Source: Chthoniobacterales bacterium (GTDB taxonomy: Bacteria > Verrucomicrobiota > Verrucomicrobiia > Chthoniobacterales > UBA10450). From it: 7,939 nucleotides of DNA. A model generated the notes under the pieces. It saw only the letters and a program-made list of their open reading frames with translations, did not search any database and was not told the DNA's origin. The stretch covers positions 1 to 7,939 of the forward strand of contig JACDBM010000075.1 of assembly GCA_013694945.1 (NCBI GenBank), given 5' to 3'. Made by a program: the position numbers and the translations under genes. Each line of letters begins with the position of its first letter. Within the stretch, counting starts at the first letter, position 1. Of this stretch, positions 5,897 through 7,939 are shown in pieces.

Positions 5897-6331
5897 ATGG
5901 CTGGCGAAACCATGCGGTTCCGCAACCCTGCGGGGCATGCGGGCTTGGTCAATAATGTTGTCTCGCTGGCGAGTTCGCTGGCGGCATTTTTTGAGACCCG
6001 CATCGGTTTGTTTGGGCGGGAATCGAAGACAGCGCTCGTCCATCTCCTTCTTTTAGCGGGAGCAGTGGTGGGTGCGCTAATCCTTATCGCATCCGGTTAC
6101 ATTTTCCTCGTCGTGAGTGCGATCTTTGGTATCGCGCACGCGACGGGTGTGTCGTGGGTTTGGATCGCGCTGGCTGCGTCCGTGTTACATTTCCTGCTGG
6201 CGGCAGGTTGCGGGTTTTTTGCTCGCACTCAGCTTGCCAAGCCAATGTTTGAAGCGAGCATGGCGGAATTGAAGAGAGATCGCGAATGGCTAAAGAGCGT
6301 CGACAAGAGGAACCAAAACCAAAACCGATAG
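5897..6331 (+). CDS. YqjE / phage-holin-III-like (DUF1469) inner-membrane protein
   Basis: This 144-residue protein has an amphipathic N-terminal helix (LVNNVVSLASSLAAFFETRIGLFGRE, about 17-42), a membrane hairpin at about 49-76 and 86-109, and a charged C-terminal helix (MAELKRDREWLKS). That is the pattern of the YqjE family, also labelled putative holin superfamily III. Despite the label, nothing here suggests phage lysis. Its neighbours, a DUF883 gene 11 bases upstream and an overlapping DUF3618-like gene, match the yqjD-yqjE-yqjK order of enterobacteria. ATG codons at 5897 and 5912 are both in frame and neither has a good ribosome site. 5897 is taken as the longer form, but 5912 is possible. 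Translation may be coupled to the upstream gene. The molecular function is not established. Confidence 0.75.
   Translation: MAGETMRFRNPAGHAGLVNNVVSLASSLAAFFETRIGLFGRESKTALVHLLLLAGAVVGALILIASGYIFLVVSAIFGIAHATGVSWVWIALAASVLHFLLAAGCGFFARTQLAKPMFEASMAELKRDREWLKSVDKRNQNQNR
5911..5939 (+). promoter_or_regulatory. Hairpin over the translation start region of the YqjE-like gene
   Basis: CATGC (5911-5915) pairs with GCATG (5935-5939). Inside it, CCGCA (5920-5924) pairs with TGCGG (5929-5933) across an ACCC loop, with an asymmetric GGTT/G internal loop between the stems. The second candidate start codon (5912) is within the outer stem. It may modulate initiation, but a GC-rich coding sequence can form such folds by chance. 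Confidence 0.3.
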
Positions 6332-6702
6332 AGGAGATCCGGCAAGAGATCGCGCATACGCGCGACCGCTTGGCGCGCGATCTGACCGGCGTTCGCTACG
6401 AACTGGATTTCCCATTGAAACTGCGGAAGTCGTTCCAGCGGCATTCGGGAATCTGGATTTCAGCAGCGACTTTGCTGGGAACCCTCTTTACCATGCGCCC
6501 TTCTGGCAGAACGAAGACTCTCAGACTGAAGGCCGGCAAGTCCGGCCAGGCCAAGAAGGGCGAGGAGCAAAAGAAGGGCTTGATGACGGCCGGTCTTTTG
6601 ATGGGCGGACTGCGTCTCGCGGCCACCTTGCTCCGGCCAGTCGTAGTCGCTTTCCTGACGAAGAAAGTTCGGGGCTACGCCGGCGACAAGTCCGTGCGGT
6701 AG
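6286..6702 (+). CDS. DUF3618-like membrane protein, third member of the DUF883/YqjE cassette
   Basis: This is a 138-residue protein. Residues about 14-40 (IEEIRQEIAHTRDRLARDL and onward) match the DUF3618 pattern of a short amphipathic helix with an H/QTR-x-x-L core. A basic linker and a hydrophobic segment follow (about 54-70, GIWISAATLLGTLFTM), then a lysine-rich stretch (77-98) and a second hydrophobic segment (about 99-124). The start overlaps the YqjE-like gene by 46 bases in another frame. No alternative in-frame ATG, GTG or TTG occurs before the conserved helix apart from a TTG within it, so the overlap is real. GAAGAGAGAT at 6271-6280 can serve as ribosome site. The position resembles yqjK of enterobacteria, although sequence kinship with YqjK is not claimed. 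The role is unknown, plausibly membrane organisation or stress. The gene converges on rpsU, with an intrinsic terminator between. Confidence 0.68.
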   Translation: MAKERRQEEPKPKPIEEIRQEIAHTRDRLARDLTGVRYELDFPLKLRKSFQRHSGIWISAATLLGTLFTMRPSGRTKTLRLKAGKSGQAKKGEEQKKGLMTAGLLMGGLRLAATLLRPVVVAFLTKKVRGYAGDKSVR

Positions 6703-6712
6703 GATTACCGGC

Positions 6713-6740
6713 AAAAAACCCGAGGCGATCTGACCTCGGG
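6713..6740 (-). terminator. Rho-independent terminator for rpsU (possibly bidirectional)
   Basis: A perfect 7-bp stem CCCGAGG/CCTCGGG (6719-6725 with 6734-6740) has an 8-base loop. Read on the minus strand it is followed at once by six T residues (the A-run 6713-6718), which is a textbook intrinsic terminator 43 bases beyond the rpsU stop. On the plus strand the stem is followed by CTCTCGTTTC, a weak T-tract, so termination of the DUF3618-like gene there would be less efficient. Confidence 0.88.
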
Positions 6741-6782
6741 CTCTCGTTTCGACAAGTAGCGGCTTCGTCGCGTCCTATCAAT

Positions 6783-6980
6783 TTAAGAAGGATTGAATCG
6801 GAACTTCGTCCGGCCCCGCTTGGCATTTGCCTTGGCTTTGCGGCGAGTCTTTTGCGTCGGAGTTTCAAACGCGCGCAGACGGCGGACCTCTTCGAGAATG
6901 CCTTCGGCGTCGAGCTTGTTCTTCAACCGCTTTAGAGCCCGATCGACGGGTTCACCTTTACGAACGATTACTTCGGGCAT
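6783..6980 (-). CDS. rpsU: 30S ribosomal protein bS21
   Basis: This 65-residue protein matches bS21 throughout. It begins MPEVIVRKGEPVDRALKRLK, where the family norm is a short beta-strand, then an acidic-basic residue pattern and a basic helix. It continues EVRRLRAFETPTQKTRRKAKA and ends in a very basic tail (AKRGRTKFRFNPS). bS21 sits on the 30S platform near the anti-Shine-Dalgarno region and assists initiation. The start is fixed by AGGAG (complement of 6988-6992) seven bases upstream of the ATG at 6980. It lies 92 bases downstream of secF on the same strand and ends in a strong terminator. The usual dnaG/rpoD partners of proteobacterial rpsU are absent. The short length (about 58-71 is typical) is normal. 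Confidence 0.95.
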   Translation of the reverse strand: MPEVIVRKGEPVDRALKRLKNKLDAEGILEEVRRLRAFETPTQKTRRKAKANAKRGRTKFRFNPS

Positions 6981-6987
6981 TTGGCAT

Positions 6988-6992
6988 CTCCT
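6988..6992 (-). promoter_or_regulatory. Shine-Dalgarno AGGAG of rpsU
   Basis: On the minus strand AGGAGATGCCAAATG places AGGAG seven bases before the true ATG. An out-of-frame ATG lies between the two, overlapping the end of the site. It is too close to the site to compete well, so the downstream ATG is the supported start. Confidence 0.75.
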
Positions 6993-7025
6993 GGGTTGAA
7001 AATTAGTCGGCTGGGACCGTGCGCG

Positions 7026-7054
7026 AGCCTACGCGCCAGGCCGAACAGCGTCAA
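7026..7054 (-). promoter_or_regulatory. rpsU: Candidate rpsU promoter (TTGACG-17-TAGGCT)
   Basis: On the minus strand, TTGACG (7054-7049) and TAGGCT (7031-7026) are 17 bases apart, in the gap between secF and rpsU. The -35 is five of six to consensus. The -10 keeps only the key T, A and final T positions, as is common in GC-rich genomes. It would give a leader of roughly 40 bases. No terminator is seen after secF, so read-through from secF is also possible. Confidence 0.4.
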
Positions 7055-7072
7055 CTCCGGTGAATAAGTTTC

Positions 7073-7939
7073 CTAGGAAGCGGTGGACGGGCTTGCCGAA
7101 GCGGGCTTCTGAGTCACTTCGTGGCGCAGATGGGTCGCACTGCCTCGACGCAACTTAGTCCACCAAAGGACAATAGGAGCGGCGATGAAGATCGATGAGT
7201 ATGTGCCGACCAGGATACCGATGATGATGACGAGAGCAAAGTCTCGCAACACCGCGCCGCCGAAGAAATAGAGGCAAAGTACCGAGACGAAAGTTACGCC
7301 GCCAGTCAGAATCGTTCGGCTGAGCGTCTGGTTGATGCTCTCGTTCATGATCTGCTCGATGGTTCCGCGCCGGCCGCTGGCGAGACCTTCGCGAATGCGA
7401 TCGTAGACCACGATGGTGTCGTTAATTGAATAGCCGGCAATCGTGAGCAGAGCCCCGACCATGGTCAGGCTCAATTCGCGTCCGAGCAGCGAGAAGACGC
7501 CGATCGTGATCAGCACGTCATGAAGCAGCGCAACAATGGAGCCGACGGCAAAGGAGAGCTCGAAGCGAAAAGTGACGTAAATCAAAATACCGACCATGCC
7601 GAGCGCCAGCGCCCAAAGCGACCGTCGCGCCAATTCCCCACCCACGAGAGGACCTACGCGCTCGGAGCGTTCCACTTTCAATCCTGCCTCCGGCAGACGC
7701 TGACCGAGCTGTTGTTGGATCGCTTCGCTGCTGTTAAACGGTCCACGAATGCTGATGACGGTCTGACTGCCTTCCTTCGATTCCTGGATGGCGGCGTCCG
7801 CCAAATCCTTCGGCATCGCGTCACGCACCTGCGCGACCGTGACCGGCTGCATCGCGCTGAGAGTGAGAAGATCACCCCCTTTGAAATCGACTCCGAAGTT
7901 CTTTTCACCTCGGATGAAGAATGCGGTTGCGCCCGCGGC
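7073..7939 (-). CDS. secF: Protein translocase subunit SecF (or C-terminal half of a SecDF fusion), 5' end beyond window
   Basis: The minus-strand frame is open to the right edge, so the N-terminus is missing; 289 residues are visible. They start just after the first membrane segment with the SecF hallmark NFGVDFKGGDLL, followed by a periplasmic domain (PFNSSEAIQQQLGQRLPEAG). Five membrane segments come next: SLWALALGMVGILIYVTF, a segment with VALLHDVLITIGVF, a segment with LTIAGYSINDTIVVYDRIRE (the most conserved SecF signature), LSRTILTGGVTFVSVLCLYF, and a final segment from LRDFALVIIIG to VLWW. A short cytoplasmic tail ends at the TAG at 7073-7075. SecF works with SecD and SecYEG in the inner membrane, using the proton motive force to complete protein export. 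Whether secD is fused or a separate upstream gene cannot be decided here. rpsU follows after 92 bases. Confidence 0.95.
   Translation of the reverse strand, partial: AAGATAFFIRGEKNFGVDFKGGDLLTLSAMQPVTVAQVRDAMPKDLADAAIQESKEGSQTVISIRGPFNSSEAIQQQLGQRLPEAGLKVERSERVGPLVGGELARRSLWALALGMVGILIYVTFRFELSFAVGSIVALLHDVLITIGVFSLLGRELSLTMVGALLTIAGYSINDTIVVYDRIREGLASGRRGTIEQIMNESINQTLSRTILTGGVTFVSVLCLYFFGGAVLRDFALVIIIGILVGTYSSIFIAAPIVLWWTKLRRGSATHLRHEVTQKPASASPSTAS

Noticed and set aside
5897..6331. Phage holin / prophage remnant, suggested by the holin-III family label
   Set aside because: No other phage gene is present, and the neighbours match the chromosomal yqjD-yqjE type cluster, so a housekeeping envelope role is more likely.
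7070..7079. Palindrome TTCCTAGGAA at the secF stop codon
   Set aside because: With no loop and no T-run it cannot act as a terminator. A single short palindrome is not enough to call an operator.

Overview
The window is GC-rich and densely coding, with standard bacterial gene structure: short gaps, AGGAG-type ribosome binding sites where they are visible, and one clean intrinsic terminator. No phage, transposon, CRISPR array, rRNA or tRNA was seen. The gene mix is a bacterial lipase-maturation-factor homologue with a DCC domain, a CHASE2 sensor, a beta-CASP nuclease, a stand-alone infA outside a ribosomal protein cluster, and rpsU beside secF. This suggests an environmental bacterium from a Verrucomicrobia/Planctomycetes-like lineage. 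That placement is an impression from gene content and protein style, not a demonstrated assignment.

Layout, left to right. (1) Positions 1-1032 (+) hold the 3' part of a CHASE2-domain membrane protein that ends just after its C-terminal membrane segments, with no output domain. (2) Positions 1047-2423 (+) encode a complete beta-CASP metallo-beta-lactamase nuclease, followed by exodeoxyribonuclease III at 2471-3238. (3) Positions 3254-5113 (+) encode a 619-residue fusion of a DCC (DUF393) thiol-disulfide-like domain with a lipase maturation factor (LMF1-type) membrane protein. These four genes run in one direction with gaps of 14-47 bases and could form one transcript. (4) infA (IF-1) lies at 5177-5395 (+). 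It has no visible Shine-Dalgarno and has a promoter-like element so close that the mRNA could be leaderless. (5) The non-coding stretch 5396-5552 contains a long-range inverted repeat. It precedes a three-gene envelope cassette: DUF883/YqjD-like (5553-5885), YqjE/holin-III-like (5897-6331) and DUF3618-like (6286-6702, overlapping its neighbour by 46 bases). (6) The minus strand converges on this cassette with secF (7073 to beyond the right edge) and rpsU (6783-6980). A strong minus-strand terminator lies at 6713-6740.

How the genes may work together. The beta-CASP protein and ExoIII are both metal-dependent nucleases and sit side by side, which is compatible with a nucleic-acid repair or processing pair. 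The YqjD/YqjE/DUF3618-type trio matches the logic of the enterobacterial yqjD-yqjE-yqjK cluster: small membrane-anchored proteins, with YqjD known to bind ribosomes at the inner membrane. Here the trio lies between infA and rpsU. The functional meaning of that proximity is inference only. The least ordinary items are the DCC-LMF fusion, the output-less CHASE2 protein, the structured infA-DUF883 spacer and the possibly leaderless infA.
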